A stretch of DNA of 64,000 nucleotides from Branchiostoma lanceolatum (Eukaryota > Chordata > Leptocardii > Amphioxiformes > Branchiostomatidae). This document shows, one piece after another, positions 16,001 through 26,540 of the stretch. The translations under genes were made by a program, and so were the position numbers. Numbering within the stretch: position 1 is the stretch's first letter; each line of letters begins with the position of its first letter. The stretch is taken from NCBI RefSeq assembly GCF_035083965.1, contig NC_089722.1, forward strand, positions 20,763,142 through 20,827,141, written 5' to 3'. The notes beneath the pieces were generated by a model. The model saw nothing but the letters and a program-made list of their open reading frames with translations. It was not told the origin of the DNA and did no database searches.

Positions 16001-19000
16001 ATCGAACTCCAGCCCACAGATCCACAGAAATTGACGAGTCACTGAGCTGTACCTACCATACAAGCATATAAAGTAGAGAAAAACTTGTACAGCCTCTTTG
16101 GTGGATTGTGGCTCTTTTTGTCTGCATTACACAACCACTGTATCGCCGAGATACTAGAGTGAATGGAGGGAAGGAATGAGACTATGATAAGTAATGACAG
16201 TGCATCACAATATATCTATAACTATAAACTTTACCATTCTGTTATACAGACTTGCCCTTGTCAAATGTTAGTGTATCTTTCTCGAACCAACCATCAAACC
16301 AAAATTTTAATGTGACAGGTTCACAGAAGTACATTACTAGTAGCAAATTGATTACCTTCAGCAAGCTGTTTTCCACCACAGCTTTTCTCATAACAATGGA
16401 CAAATACCAGTGCGGTCGGTTCTATTTTCGCTGTGCGTTTCTAATGTATCAATCAAATTTTGCATACAACAGCATTGTTACAACTCTGAGGTTTGATTTA
16501 AAACACTGCAAAATCCTCCCTTTCCTTCTACATCCCTATGCAAATATATTGTAGATGAATTTACAGTACATGTACAGTACATGGCTTACACCTGCAGTGA
16601 TATCATAACAAAAGTTACCTTATAACACCATCAAATGTTCCTGGTCTGAAACACATCCCCTGTCCCATGTCACTCAGCAACAAGTCTCCTTCCACCTCCC
16701 TTTCCTGTGCTACATCTGTAAGGTACCACAGGAAAAGCTTTGGTCATTGATTATTGTAAATCTTGTTTCTTTCACTGTAACTTTATGTTCACTGTTTTCA
16801 CAGTCAACTCTGTACCGTTAAATTATCATCACTGTGAAAAATCTGTTGTAATTATGTATGATTCCTTCACACATCCGTTCTGTAAATCACTTGGTGAAGT
16901 TAAAGTTCAGTGAAAATGTCAATTTTCCTTATTCTCCAAGCAGAGGCTTCGATCGTGAGGGGTAGTTTTGTCCGGGATTTTTTACGTCCCTCTCAGAGAA
17001 GAGGGATGTAAAAAATCCCGGACAAAACTACCCCTCTCGATCGAAGCCTCTGCTTGGAGAATACATCTTCCTTACATCGTGACATTTTGCTACCGTAAAG
17101 ATAAAGTGAATTACAGTACATCTACAACCCTGCTGATGTATAACAATCTGGCATTCATGCTGCATTATGCCAAACAGATGACTTACAAAAAGGCATGAAA
17201 CATTGCCTCCATCATTAGATTCAACACTTTTGTCACTAAGCTGCCAACAACACTCACCATACTGTGGTGAAATTGAAAGCATTTAGAAACATCAACTGTC
17301 TAACAGTAATTTTTTTTTTCTTAATAATCAGATAATAATCAGATACTGCATCTGTATCTGTTTAGATGGTATAAACTCCCTTTGGTGTATAACACTCCTG
17401 TTTCGTAGGCACGGCAGCAGCTGGTTACATTACACTGAATGACCTGTCAGATACTCAATATACTTTACCATTACCTTATAAATAGGCCATTAACAACTTA
17501 CATGCAGGGCTCGAAATTCACCTTTGGGAATAGGTGCACTGGTGCACCCAACTCAAAAAATTGGGTGCACAGAAAGAATTTTGGGTGCACCAGATAAAAT
17601 AAACTTCAATGTTCTTCAGAACATAATTACATGTACAAAGTTTAACGCTGCTTCCTCTCTTAAGAACTTTAATATGTAATTCTATAGCTAACTTCAAAAT
17701 TTCAAACAAATAATACATTAAATAAAGTACAGCAAAAAGTTATCATGCTGTTTTTTATACTTACATTTCAAGAACATTCTGTATATTAGTGTACAATAGT
17801 ACCTTAACCCTATAGGCTACAAAAATATATAGGTGCACCAGTGCACCCAGAGTCAAAAATTAGGTGCACAGCTCCAATTTTGGGTGCACTGGGTGCACAT
17901 GCACCCACTATTTCGAGCCCTGTACATGTAATGCTGTCTAAGAGCAGCAATTTTCGTGAGTCATCACATACTCTAGAACACCTGACCATCAGCAGACTCA
18001 CCCAACATGCTGGAACTGATGTCCATCCCCACCCACACATGGTCCTGGTCAGTCAAGAACTCTCCACTCAGGCCAGACCCGCACCTGAATAGTTGGACAA
18101 TAGTCTTGGTCAAGTTGGTGTTAAACTAAGGTTGTCTTCTTTTCTCTTTGATAGAAACCTTCAACAGCATCTCTTCTCAGTTTTGTTGCTTTGATACGAA
18201 ACACGGTCAAGTTGAAGATATGAAAGTTAGAAAATATAGTAGATATACTAGTAGAAGACACTATGGGGGCCTTCAATACGGTAGGTCACGGTTTGAGCTG
18301 TGCATGTGCAGTGTGACACATAGAGGGTAATGTGTCAGGGTTGAAGGCGCCTAATACATAATCAAAACATGACTGGACATGGTATCAAGAATGGCCTAGA
18401 CATGAACTGTTAACAACTTAGAGGCCTTCGATGGTATGGGGATCAGAACGATTCATCCCTTTATGAACTCGGCTCAATCAACTTGGCCCAACACCCTGGT
18501 CAACTTGGCCCAACACCCTGGTCAACTGGGCCCAACAACCTGGTCAACTCAGCCCAAAAACCCTAGTCAACTCAGCCCAACACCATGGTCAACTCAGCCC
18601 AACAACATGGTCAACTCAGCCCAACACCATGGTCAACTCAGCCCAAAAACCCTAGTCAACTCAGCCCAAAAACCCTGGTCAACTCAGCCCAACACCATGG
18701 TCAACTCAGCCCAACACCTTGGTCAACTCAGCCCAAAAACCCTAGTCAACTCAGCCCAACACCATGGTCAACTCAGCCCAAAAACCCTAGTCAACTCAGC
18801 CCAACACCATGGTCAACTCAGCCCAACACCATGGTCAACTCAGCCCAACACCATGGTCAACTCAGCCCAAAAACCCTAGTCAACTCAGCCCAAAAACCCT
18901 GGTCAACTCAGCCCAACACCATGGTCAACTCAGCCCAACACCATGGTCAACTCAGCCCAACACCATGGTCAACTCAGCCCCAAAACCCTGGTCAACTCAG

Positions 19001-20457
19001 CCCAACACCTTGGTCAACTCAGCCCAACACCTTGGTCAACTCAGCCCAACACCATGGTCAACTCAGCCCAACACCATGGTCAACTCAGCCCCAAAACCCT
19101 GGTCAACTCAGCCCAACACCTTGGTCAACTCAGCCCAACACCTTGGTCAACTCAGCCCAACACCTTGGTCAACTCAGCCCAACACCTTAGTCAACTCGAG
19201 ATGAGGTGACCAGGGTGTTGCGCCCAGTTTGTCTGATTAGCTATGGGCCAAGTTGGTAAGGGCCAAAGTGTCCGACATTCGTTGTAACTTGATATATCAA
19301 TGTAATGTCACATTGAGAAAAACAAGAAGCATGCTGCACTAACCCAAGATCCAGAAGGTAGCAGGGAGTGTCCTCAGGCAGGTTGAGCATCTCCACTGCT
19401 CTCTCTGTCAGCTCCTGCTGAATCTGGATCATCCGAGAACTAGAAAAAAATGAAAGATTTAAATTATTCTCCATTCCTATTGCGAAGTTATAACGGCGCA
19501 AAGGAGCACAAAAAGTATGTTATGGTATTTGACAGGATAGTGCAAAAGTCTCTTATTGGCAGAAAGCGCAAGAATTCTTTTGAATCAGTATACACTGCAC
19601 AAAATGGCCTCGGATCCTGACGTATCCGGACAGGAGAACTCGGAGATCCGGAACCTCAGATGCGTAAGAATCCACATTTCGTTCAGTGATAATGTCCTAG
19701 CTGATTGTCCTTGGAGGTAGAGTGTTCACCTTGCTTGTAACCAGAAGGTGGTGGTTCAAATCCCGGCCAGGTCAATTCAATCATCAATTACTACTGAATT
19801 AGTCTTGCTCAGGAATGTCATTAACTTGACTAAGTCTTGTTCTTGCACAATTTTACATGATCATCCTCAAGGTTAGGATTATCTATTCAAAGTTTAGGGT
19901 TGACATGATAATGAAGTGTTATTCACAAGTTTACCCTGAAAAATGTTATTGACAGGAATGTAATGAAAAAATCTTTATAACTTAACGGAAGGAACATCCT
20001 GTCAATAATGATGTTCCTGTCAATAGTGAAAAAATCTTATCGACAGAATACACACAAAAATATTGAGAGGAACATCCTGTCAATAGCGCCAATGAAAAGA
20101 TTCTTATTGACAGGAACATCCTGTCAACAGCCTAAGGTGTGAGTGGATCAAACCTTACAGTCTGTATATACATGTAGACTACGGAATCTTCAGCAAGGTG
20201 AAGTTGGTAGCCTCAAAAACAAAGAAGAAGTAAGTCCAAAACGTACGTGTTCAAACACGATCACTTACTTAGAGGTGTACTTGCGAGCTTCCTCTTCATT
20301 GTAGAACTGTGGGCGAAAAAATAAAACACAATCAGCATTATGTCTGCAACCGTAGCTTACAAATATTTTACATTTCTGGCGAAAAGGATCCCATATAAGA
20401 CAGAAAACTCACTACTTCTGGAGGAGCTTGGTGTTCAGGTCTTCTTCCGGAAGCCAT
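13075..20457 (-). CDS. BUD23: BUD23 18S rRNA (guanine-N7)-methyltransferase (complete, 12 exons)
   Basis: Minus-strand exons 20413-20457, 20269-20306, 19344-19439, 18002-18084, 16619-16715, 16057-16153, 15611-15661, 15063-15148, 14694-14742, 14482-14531, 13941-14030 and 13075-13129 join in frame to 278 codons plus stop (human 281). The enzyme methylates a guanine of 18S rRNA during 40S subunit maturation, with TRMT112 as the known partner. Visible: [10 protein letters not shown] near the start, the SAM-binding motif I YLLDLGCGSGLSG, motif VWVGMDIS, motif [39 protein letters not shown], and the lysine/arginine-rich C-terminal extension ending [10 protein letters not shown], which in this family carries nuclear localisation. 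All twelve introns boundaries are GT-AG. The gene is head-to-head with the DNAJC30-like gene. Formerly WBSCR22 in human. Confidence 0.96.
13181..13545 (+). mobile_element. TIR element family B, copy in BUD23 intron 11
   Basis: Ends AGGCCCATGTTGATTTGATT and the inverted AATCAAATCAACATGGCCT, each followed inward by a GATGACATCC/GGACGTCATCC word. Related copies lie at 24178-24542 and 35258-35529. No ORF, hence non-autonomous; superfamily not determined. Confidence 0.75.
14346..14467 (+). mobile_element. pogo/Tigger-like MITE, copy 1 (BUD23 intron 10)
   Basis: Short element with inverted ends CAGTCAAACCTC and AGTTTTGACTG, flanked by TA on both sides (14344-14345 and 14468-14469), the target duplication of Tc1/mariner/pogo elements. 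Interior words such as CTACATAAGGACCACC and GGTGACCACCTGTCCACATA recur at 63504-63708. Confidence 0.7.
15775..16050. repeat. Interspersed SINE-like repeat in BUD23 intron 6
   Basis: Contains GGCTTTACGTCACCATCCGA and CTAGCATCGAACTCCAGCC, words typical of widespread invertebrate SINE/repeat bodies. It ends next to the exon at 16057-16153. Exact limits are uncertain. Confidence 0.4.
16931..17062. mobile_element. Near-perfect foldback element (62-bp arms)
   Basis: Left arm starts ATTCTCCAAGCAGAGGCTTC; right arm ends GAAGCCTCTGCTTGGAGAAT. The arms pair almost perfectly around an 8-bp loop. The terminal word TCTCCAAGCAGA is shared with the foldback at 45671-45841 and a single site near 42562. Resembles the small foldback MITEs described in lancelets. 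Confidence 0.85.
17340..17440 (-). mobile_element. LINE 3'-end fragment
   Basis: CATCTGTATCTG, then GGTGTATAACAC and GGCACGGCAGCAGCTGGTTA resemble the 3' region of the LINE piece at 44742-45065 and the copy at 60541-60645, all in minus orientation. Confidence 0.5.
17505..17922 (+). mobile_element. hAT-like non-autonomous element (418 bp)
   Basis: Perfect 13-bp terminal inverted repeats CAGGGCTCGAAAT / ATTTCGAGCCCTG with CA...TG ends, and TACATG directly repeated on both flanks (17499-17504 and 17923-17928). Subterminal GGTGCAC words are clustered at both ends. hAT elements usually leave 8-bp duplications; only 6 bp match here. No ORF. Confidence 0.75.
18476..19196 (+). repeat. 22-bp minisatellite, about 33 copies, in BUD23 intron 3
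   Basis: Unit CAACTCAGCCCAACACCATGG T, with variant arms (CACCTTGG, AAACCCTAG, AAACCCTGG). All three plus-strand frames stay open because 22 is not a multiple of 3, so the 200-residue ORFs here are artefacts. It is located between the exons at 18002-18084 and 19344-19439. Confidence 0.95.
19690..19860 (+). mobile_element. tRNA-derived SINE in BUD23 intron 2
   Basis: A tRNA-like head with an A-box-like TTGGAGGTAGAGTG and a B-box GGTTCAAATCC at 19753-19763, spaced as in pol III promoters, followed by a non-tRNA body. The 3' limit is uncertain. Confidence 0.6.
19943..20135. repeat. Clustered direct and inverted copies of AACATCCTGTCAATA
   Basis: The 15-mer or its complement (TTATTGACAGGAA) recurs about six times in under 200 bp, in both orientations, in BUD23 intron 2. 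Confidence 0.65.
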
Positions 20458-20570
20458 CTTGGCGAGCACGTGGAGGTCAAAGAGCAAAGGTTAAGAGTAG
20501 AGTAGAGTAGAGTAGAGTCAGTCGAACCGCAGGTCACCGTAGAACGCTTTATTTTCCTTTTTACGGCGTC

Positions 20571-20907
20571 CGGCGGGTCACGATTTGACCCCGTTGCATG
20601 GGTGTAAACAACCGCCTGTCGGCAGCAAAAAGACCTCGGACCTACATAATGTTTATATTTTTTTACATCTACAGGATCTGCCCAACACAACCATGTAGTT
20701 ATTTCGTGCACAGCAAATTGTCAGCGAGCGCTGTGGCTTTCGAAACATTGACCATTTTTTGGTCAGTATATTTGTGCGTGTATCATTGACGGTTCACCTG
20801 GAACCAACTAGATATTTACATCACCTGATAGCCCATTTCCTCACCTTTAAATTGATACCAAAGTTCCTTGGATAATTTTATGGGAACCGGTTTTGCCCCC
20901 CAAAAAA
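20571..20907 (+). repeat. Left arm of large inverted repeat in divergent promoter
   Basis: Runs from GGGTCACG, through AAAAAGACCTCGGACC and GGTTCACCTGGAACCAACTAG, to ATAATTTTATGGGAACCGG. The reverse complement of 21499-21850 carries the same words in the same order with small indels. Confidence 0.85.
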
Positions 20908-21498
20908 CTAACAAGAGGTCAATTTGTAGGGCGTCTTATTCTGAAGAAGAAGACAAACACAATGTCCTTTTACCATGCTTTACAGAACTCAAAACTTACC
21001 TAATGGCATTGGTCAACTTGCATATGAATCTCACTTTTCCTGGCTTCAAGATGATATTAGTCTTATTTGGAAATGTTTCAGAATATTAATTTTAGACGGC
21101 AAAACTTGAGCCGTAATTATCATCAACGTTCCCAACACCGGCTGAAAGTTGCAACACTGCACCTGACCTCGCCTGACCCCCGCGGCAGGAAAATGGAACG
21201 TACTGGCTGGGTTCGGTCGTTCGAACGCAGGAGTTCGAAGTGATTGACTTCAAATTTGACTATTTTGTAAATATCAGGTACCTTGTACTAAAACCTCTGT
21301 CTGTCTGTACTTGACTGTCATCATGTCAATTATCATATTGCATGTGGTAGCCGCGTTCATACAGCTTCTAATATACAAAAAATGGGCTTTGTTATGCCAC
21401 GCGAAATGTATCGAAATGTATCCAAAGCGCAGGAGTGCACGCATCGGTAGCTAGAACTAGGCAGAAATTTCACCATCGCAAGGTAGACATTGTCGCAG

Positions 21499-21850
21499 TT
21501 TTTTCGGGGGCAAAACCGGTTCCCATAAAATTATCCTAGGAACTTTGGTATCAATTTAAAGATGAGGAAATGGGCTATCACGCGATGTAAATATCTAGTT
21601 GGTTCCAGGTGAACTGTAAATAAGACAAACACAAATAAACTGACCAAATATTCTTAATGTTTCGAAGGCCACAGCGTTCGATGTCTTTTTACAATGCACG
21701 AAATATCTACATGGTTACACCAGGCAAGTCCTGTAGATGTGAAAAAGTGTAAACATTATATAGGTCTGAGGTCTTTTTGTTGCACCACAGGTAGTTGTTC
21801 ACACCCATGCAGCAGGGTCCAACCCGGGTCCGGCCGTGACCCGGAAAAAG
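21499..21850 (-). repeat. Right arm of large inverted repeat in divergent promoter
   Basis: Inverted partner of 20571-20907. Shared words include CCGGTTCCCATAAAATTAT, CTAGTTGGTTCCAGGTGAAC and GGTCTTTTTGTTGC. Arms are about 340 bp with visible divergence. Confidence 0.85.
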
Positions 21851-22091
21851 CCGTCTTAGAGAAGGCTGCGCAGAACCGATGCGCATAGAGCTCTGCGGTT
21901 CGACTGGAGTTAAGTTCTTAGCCTTGACCGAAAGGCCTAGGTATAGTCTAATTGTATATCTTAGCTACATGTAAGACATTTGTTACATATCTAAAGGGAG
22001 TTAAGGGTGATATAACGGCTAAAAGACGTCCAAAAGTGCAGAGGTTGGAGTGCCCCATGGTCGTGACGTCATCACGGAGGTCACAACCTTC

Positions 22092-23180
22092 ATGATGGCG
22101 GCGATGTTGGCCGCCGGCCGGCCGGCGAAGTCTCTTCGGACTTTTACCCAAGTGAAAACGTCTTCAAGCCACCAGATGGCGGCACCGCTCTGTCAGAGGA
22201 ACACTAGGAACATCTTGAAGGCCACGTTAGGAGCCTGTTACGCGAAGTTTCTGAGCAGTGACGCGTTTTCTGACGGCAGGTCGGGATGCTCGCCTTACGC
22301 AACAGGGTTATGTGGGGGGAGGGTCCGACAGGTCAGCATCGGTCAACAGGATCTGGACAAGCGTATCGTGGAAAACGTGTACTTACACTTACTAGACGAT
22401 CCTGTTGTACTGAGAACCATCAGAGAGTCTTACGATTGTAAGAGTGATGCAGAAGAACTTCAACATACCGACATGATTGTTCAAGAGGCCTTGGAAAAAG
22501 ACCACGTCCTCAAATCGCATCATCTTGTTGGTATAGGTAGCTTTGCAGCCAGCTCTCAGCGATCATGGCCTTTCCTGTCTGGTGACGCTACGTTACTACC
22601 CTTTCAGCGATCTCAGATGAGAAGTTTTAGGTCAGACTGTAAGCAGCACCAGCAGAAGTTCTACGCAAGGGAAAGACACGTCAACCTCCACTACTACGAC
22701 GTCCTCGGCGTGAGTCCCGTCGCCACGCACACGCAGATCAAGACCGCGTACTACAAGAAGTCCATGCAGTTCCACCCGGACAGGAACAAGACGGAGTACG
22801 CCGCCGACCGCTTCACCGAAATCACGGAGGCGTACGAAGTGCTCGGCCACGCAGACCTGCGGAGGAAGTACGACCGGGGGATCCTGAATAAATCGGACAT
22901 GTTGAAGGAAAGGAAACCGCCTACCGAACCACCTCGACAGGACAGAAGCCGACAGGCCTACTCAGACACTAAGGTCCAGAGCCGGGGCAATCTGGGCTAT
23001 AACATGGACGAATGGCTAAGGGGTCACTATGGAGACGCCCTGGAGCAAGAACAGAGAAGGAAACGCGTAAGGAAGAACTATGAAGACTTCAAGAAGGCGG
23101 AACAACGTAATAGGAATGACTCATATATTGTACTTGTATTTCTTGGTATTGCAACTGTGATTGTCTTCATGCTAAAGTAA
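22092..23180 (+). CDS. DNAJC30: DNAJC30-like J-domain protein (single exon)
   Basis: One uninterrupted reading frame of 362 codons from the ATG at 22092; 22050, 22095 and 22104 are alternative starts. The N-terminus (AAMLAAGRPAKSLRTF) is basic and lacks acidic residues, fitting a mitochondrial presequence. The J domain spans about residues 200-267: HYYDVLGVSP, the Hsp70-activating HPD at about 228-230 (FHPDRNK), and AYEVLGHADLRRKYDRG. A C-terminal hydrophobic helix (YIVLVFLGIATVIVFML) ends the protein. Human DNAJC30 has the same order of presequence, J domain and C-terminal anchor, is also single-exon and lies head-to-head with BUD23; it is reported to interact with ATP synthase and complex I. 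This copy is longer (human 226), mainly from about 140 extra residues before the J domain that I cannot assign. Confidence 0.85.
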   Translation: MMAAMLAAGRPAKSLRTFTQVKTSSSHQMAAPLCQRNTRNILKATLGACYAKFLSSDAFSDGRSGCSPYATGLCGGRVRQVSIGQQDLDKRIVENVYLHLLDDPVVLRTIRESYDCKSDAEELQHTDMIVQEALEKDHVLKSHHLVGIGSFAASSQRSWPFLSGDATLLPFQRSQMRSFRSDCKQHQQKFYARERHVNLHYYDVLGVSPVATHTQIKTAYYKKSMQFHPDRNKTEYAADRFTEITEAYEVLGHADLRRKYDRGILNKSDMLKERKPPTEPPRQDRSRQAYSDTKVQSRGNLGYNMDEWLRGHYGDALEQEQRRKRVRKNYEDFKKAEQRNRNDSYIVLVFLGIATVIVFMLK

Positions 23181-24177
23181 CTTGGACGATTTGTGGTAAA
23201 TAGAAAGTTCTCATAAGGCTCAAGAAAAATGGTGCTGTGTTTCCGATTATTCAACTGACCCTTGCAAAAATCTACCAACCCTAGCCTTTTTTTGAGAGCA
23301 TTGAGCGCTGATGTGCCTCTGTTTACAGCATCTCTCTAGCCGGGGGTTATTGATCCCCTACGGGCCAGTAAGTGTCAGGCGGGCAGCTGGGAGCACAATT
23401 TAGTCAGGCTAACGCTAACCGCTGGCGAAATATTGATCTGATATCTGAGTAAGGAAAACACTAGAATGTTACTTGTACAATGTACATCTGTATAGTTGGA
23501 ATATGATTTTAAAGATACTAGTGACTGTGACCTGATGCTATTCAGTTTTACATTAATATTATTGAACTGTAATATTGGGATCACTTCAGACAAAATGTGT
23601 CTTTAAAAAAAGGGAGAATCCATACCTACTGACCCTAATTTTTTCCAAGACCGTAACCAGAAACACAACATTATTTTTCTTACTTCTAGACCTAGATGTA
23701 CTGGAGTGACAAATTTGATATTTCATTGTCCAGAAACTTTAGAAAGACCTAAAAGAATCAGATGATTGTGTGCTTTGACTCCTGCAAATAGACATGGCTA
23801 TGTTTTAATTTTTGCGTGAATACAGTGGTGCCAAGGTAGTCAGTGCCTGTATGATATTAGGAGGACTGTTTTCAAATAACGAACAGCTTTTTTTGTGAAT
23901 AGTGTTTCAAATTGAAACGAAAGAAGAAACGAAATACAGAGGCCTTATGTTGAGTTGTAATATTATTGTAGAATATTGTACATAAAGAGCTGAAAAAGAA
24001 GCATAATTCAGAAATTTTAAAACTGTCATTGTCAAAAACATGTACATACAAATTATAGGTTTCATTCACCTTTTTTTTCTTTAGGCAGTGCTGTAGTAAA
24101 TAAGATCATTATAAGTACTGATAATGGAACGTGACTTGCATATGATGATAAAGATTGTGAGGGAAAGATGAACCGTT

Positions 24178-24542
24178 AGGCTACATTGATGTAATTTTTT
24201 AATCTGGTGGATGACATCTGCATGCTTATCACTTTTGGGCTGACCTCAATAGCAAAAAATCACTTCAACAACAAAAAATCACTGAAACAGAGAAGCATGT
24301 GATAGGATTATCACAATCTTCCCCACCAACCTCTGTTTGGAGAGTACTTTGATACACAAATAAAGACTTCTTGCTTGTTTGATACACATGTTCTGTGGTT
24401 CAGTTTGTTTTATCAGCTTTGTATTTCTGTGCATTTAAAATTTTAGTAGGATTTTTTTTGCCTGGACTTTTTTCTTCACTCTCTTGCATTACTCATGGGG
24501 TCTCCAGAGGATGTCATCCTTAAAATTCAATCAGTGTAGCCT
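24178..24542 (+). mobile_element. TIR element family B, copy 2
   Basis: Starts AGGCTACATTGATG and has GGATGACATC inside; ends GATGTCATCC then TCAGTGTAGCCT. Same termini and spacing as 13181-13545. The sequence encloses an AATAAA at 24359, so it may have supplied a transcript end. Confidence 0.65.
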
Positions 24543-26289
24543 TAGCACTTTGTGGGTGCTGTACACATGGGCTGAGTTTACAAACGCGTTTTGGAGTTGA
24601 TTCCAAGTCGATTCCGGCTGAGTCGATTCCGAAAACTTGTGTGTAAACCCAGCCATGAGGGGGCCATATACCACTGGAAACAAGGTTTGGAAATGTCAAC
24701 TGGAGACAATGGAAGGGGAGTCGTTGAGGTTTTACTGATAAGCAGCTGATTGTGAATTGAGACTATTTTCAATTCAGAATCAGAATTGTGGTTCAGGCCA
24801 GGTAGAGGCAAATGCTGTGATGGAGCTAGGACGGAGTCAACAAATTTCACTTCTACATTCTATTATGACATGCTTATTTGTATGACTGGTTCTGTTTTCC
24901 ATTATGAGTACATATTGGTCATCTCTAAAAATCATTGAATTTAAACATTTTCATGAATATGTGACATGAATATGCATCACATTCAATTGTTCGTCTTTAA
25001 TAATTTTCTGTTGACTCAATTTATGCAGGGATCTCTATTTTATTTATGTAATTGTGTTCATCGGTATCTATTTTATCTACAGGCAATATGTTTCCTCTGA
25101 ATGCTGCTTGCCTATACCCTGTGTTGTTTGAATTACTATCGAATTGTTTGAATAAAATGTCAGGTCACATTAAGCATTGCTTATGTGTTTTGTTCGCACA
25201 TAGAAAATGTACTTAATGTCATTATAGCAAGTGACCAGGCAGAGGGAAAGACCAAACTTTAGACGTCTGTTAGGACTTGTAAACTGCTTGTGACACCAAA
25301 GTATACAATTCATTCATTTTCGTTCATATACTCATGGACATCCTATATTATGTCCTTGATATACTCTTCAAAAGCAGAACTTGGGCTCTGGTTTGTTATG
25401 GACGTCTTTTTATGGGGCTCTCTATTTTGTCAGTGTCCGTTTGGCTGGTTGACGAAAAGACAAAAAGAAAGCCTTGAAAAATTAGTCCAATAAAATCTAA
25501 ACAAGAGCTTTTCAAAAAAGCTGGCGTTTCGGCTACGTTTATCAGTGTGAATTGTCTTTTCCCTTTACTTGAAGTAAAATCTGCCAGAGAAAGTCACTCA
25601 AGGGCTGTTGAGTCTATAAGAAAAATTGTCATTTTGGGAAATGAGTACTGTTTTAATAGAGAAAGGCAGATTGGGGAAAGCAATTTTGAACTTACGTTAC
25701 TTAACTTAAGTGCTTTGGAAAAAGCTGGTCTTGGCCTACAACTTGTACTAATTTGTAAAATGTACAATAGGCTCATTATAAAAGCTATCAATGTAATTAT
25801 GTACATGGCACGCAATAAAACATAAAATTTGAAAAAGCACCATTGAATCATCAGCACTATGGTAATTAAGTGAAATAGAAGTTCATAACACCTAAGGTTC
25901 TATCTAAAATGACTACCAAATGTCAAACAAATCAACAGCTACCTCATCCGTATTATTCTGGTTTCCGCATTTACAACATTTCTTCCTTATTTTCCTGGGT
26001 AATTTTGCTAAAATTCATGAAAATTCCCATATTTTTGTGCCGAGCGGCGTCACTTTCCACGTCCGTGTTGTCTGAATGAAGTCCGATACTGAACAATGGA
26101 GCATTTGCTACTGTAACAAAGGATCGCTGTTTTGCAAACAACATCAAGAGCCTCTGTTTACATCGGGGATAGAAGTTTAGTGGCGAGTGTTTTGCAAGAA
26201 TCATCTTACCGCGCATAGGAGCCGCTGCACGGTATTTTCCATTACAATGAACAGAAAAATTCGAATGCCGGGTTTGGAATCTATGAAGT

Positions 26290-26460
26290 CCTGTTCATAA
26301 GACAAAGGCCTTGTATATATCAAATGAATATTTAAAAATAACAAATATAAAATATTTCTTTATTTATTAATGAAAAAATAAAGAAATGATATTCATAAAT
26401 ATGATATTGATAGATTAATATAATATCAATATATACATTTGATATTCAATATCTAAAAAG
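26290..26460. repeat. AT-rich low-complexity block
   Basis: Over 80 percent A+T with repeated GATAT/ATATC words (for example ATGATATTGATAG). No coding or structural signal. Confidence 0.6.
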
Positions 26461-26461
26461 A

Positions 26462-26540
26462 TAAAAATTCACGCACGGACACGAACCCTAATCTTCTGGG
26501 TCCGAAGTGCCACGCGTTGCCAGATAAGCTAAGCTGTAGT
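26462..26540 (-). pseudogene. tRNA-Arg(UCG)-like relic or SINE head
   Basis: On the minus strand, an anticodon-arm-like ACTTCGGACCCAGAAG is followed by AGGGTTCGTGTCC, which matches the B-box/T-arm pattern of tRNA-Arg. The D arm and acceptor stem are poor and the B-box has G in place of A, so a functional tRNA is unlikely. Confidence 0.45.

Larger units (their letters stand above)
20458..22091. promoter_or_regulatory. BUD23/DNAJC30 divergent promoter region
   Basis: A 1.6-kb stretch lies between the two divergently transcribed start codons. It contains a pentamer run (AGAGT)n at about 20497-20520, and two inverted arms (about 20571-20907 and 21499-21850) around a 590-bp spacer. ATGATGGCGGC at 22092-22102 fits a YY1-type element at the DNAJC30 start. 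The human orthologues also share a head-to-head arrangement. Confidence 0.6.

Noticed and set aside
18436..19209. Four overlapping long plus-strand ORFs (88-201 residues) rich in Gln, Pro, Asn and Ser
   Set aside because: They arise from a 22-bp tandem repeat that is open in every frame, with no splice or conservation support, inside a BUD23 intron.
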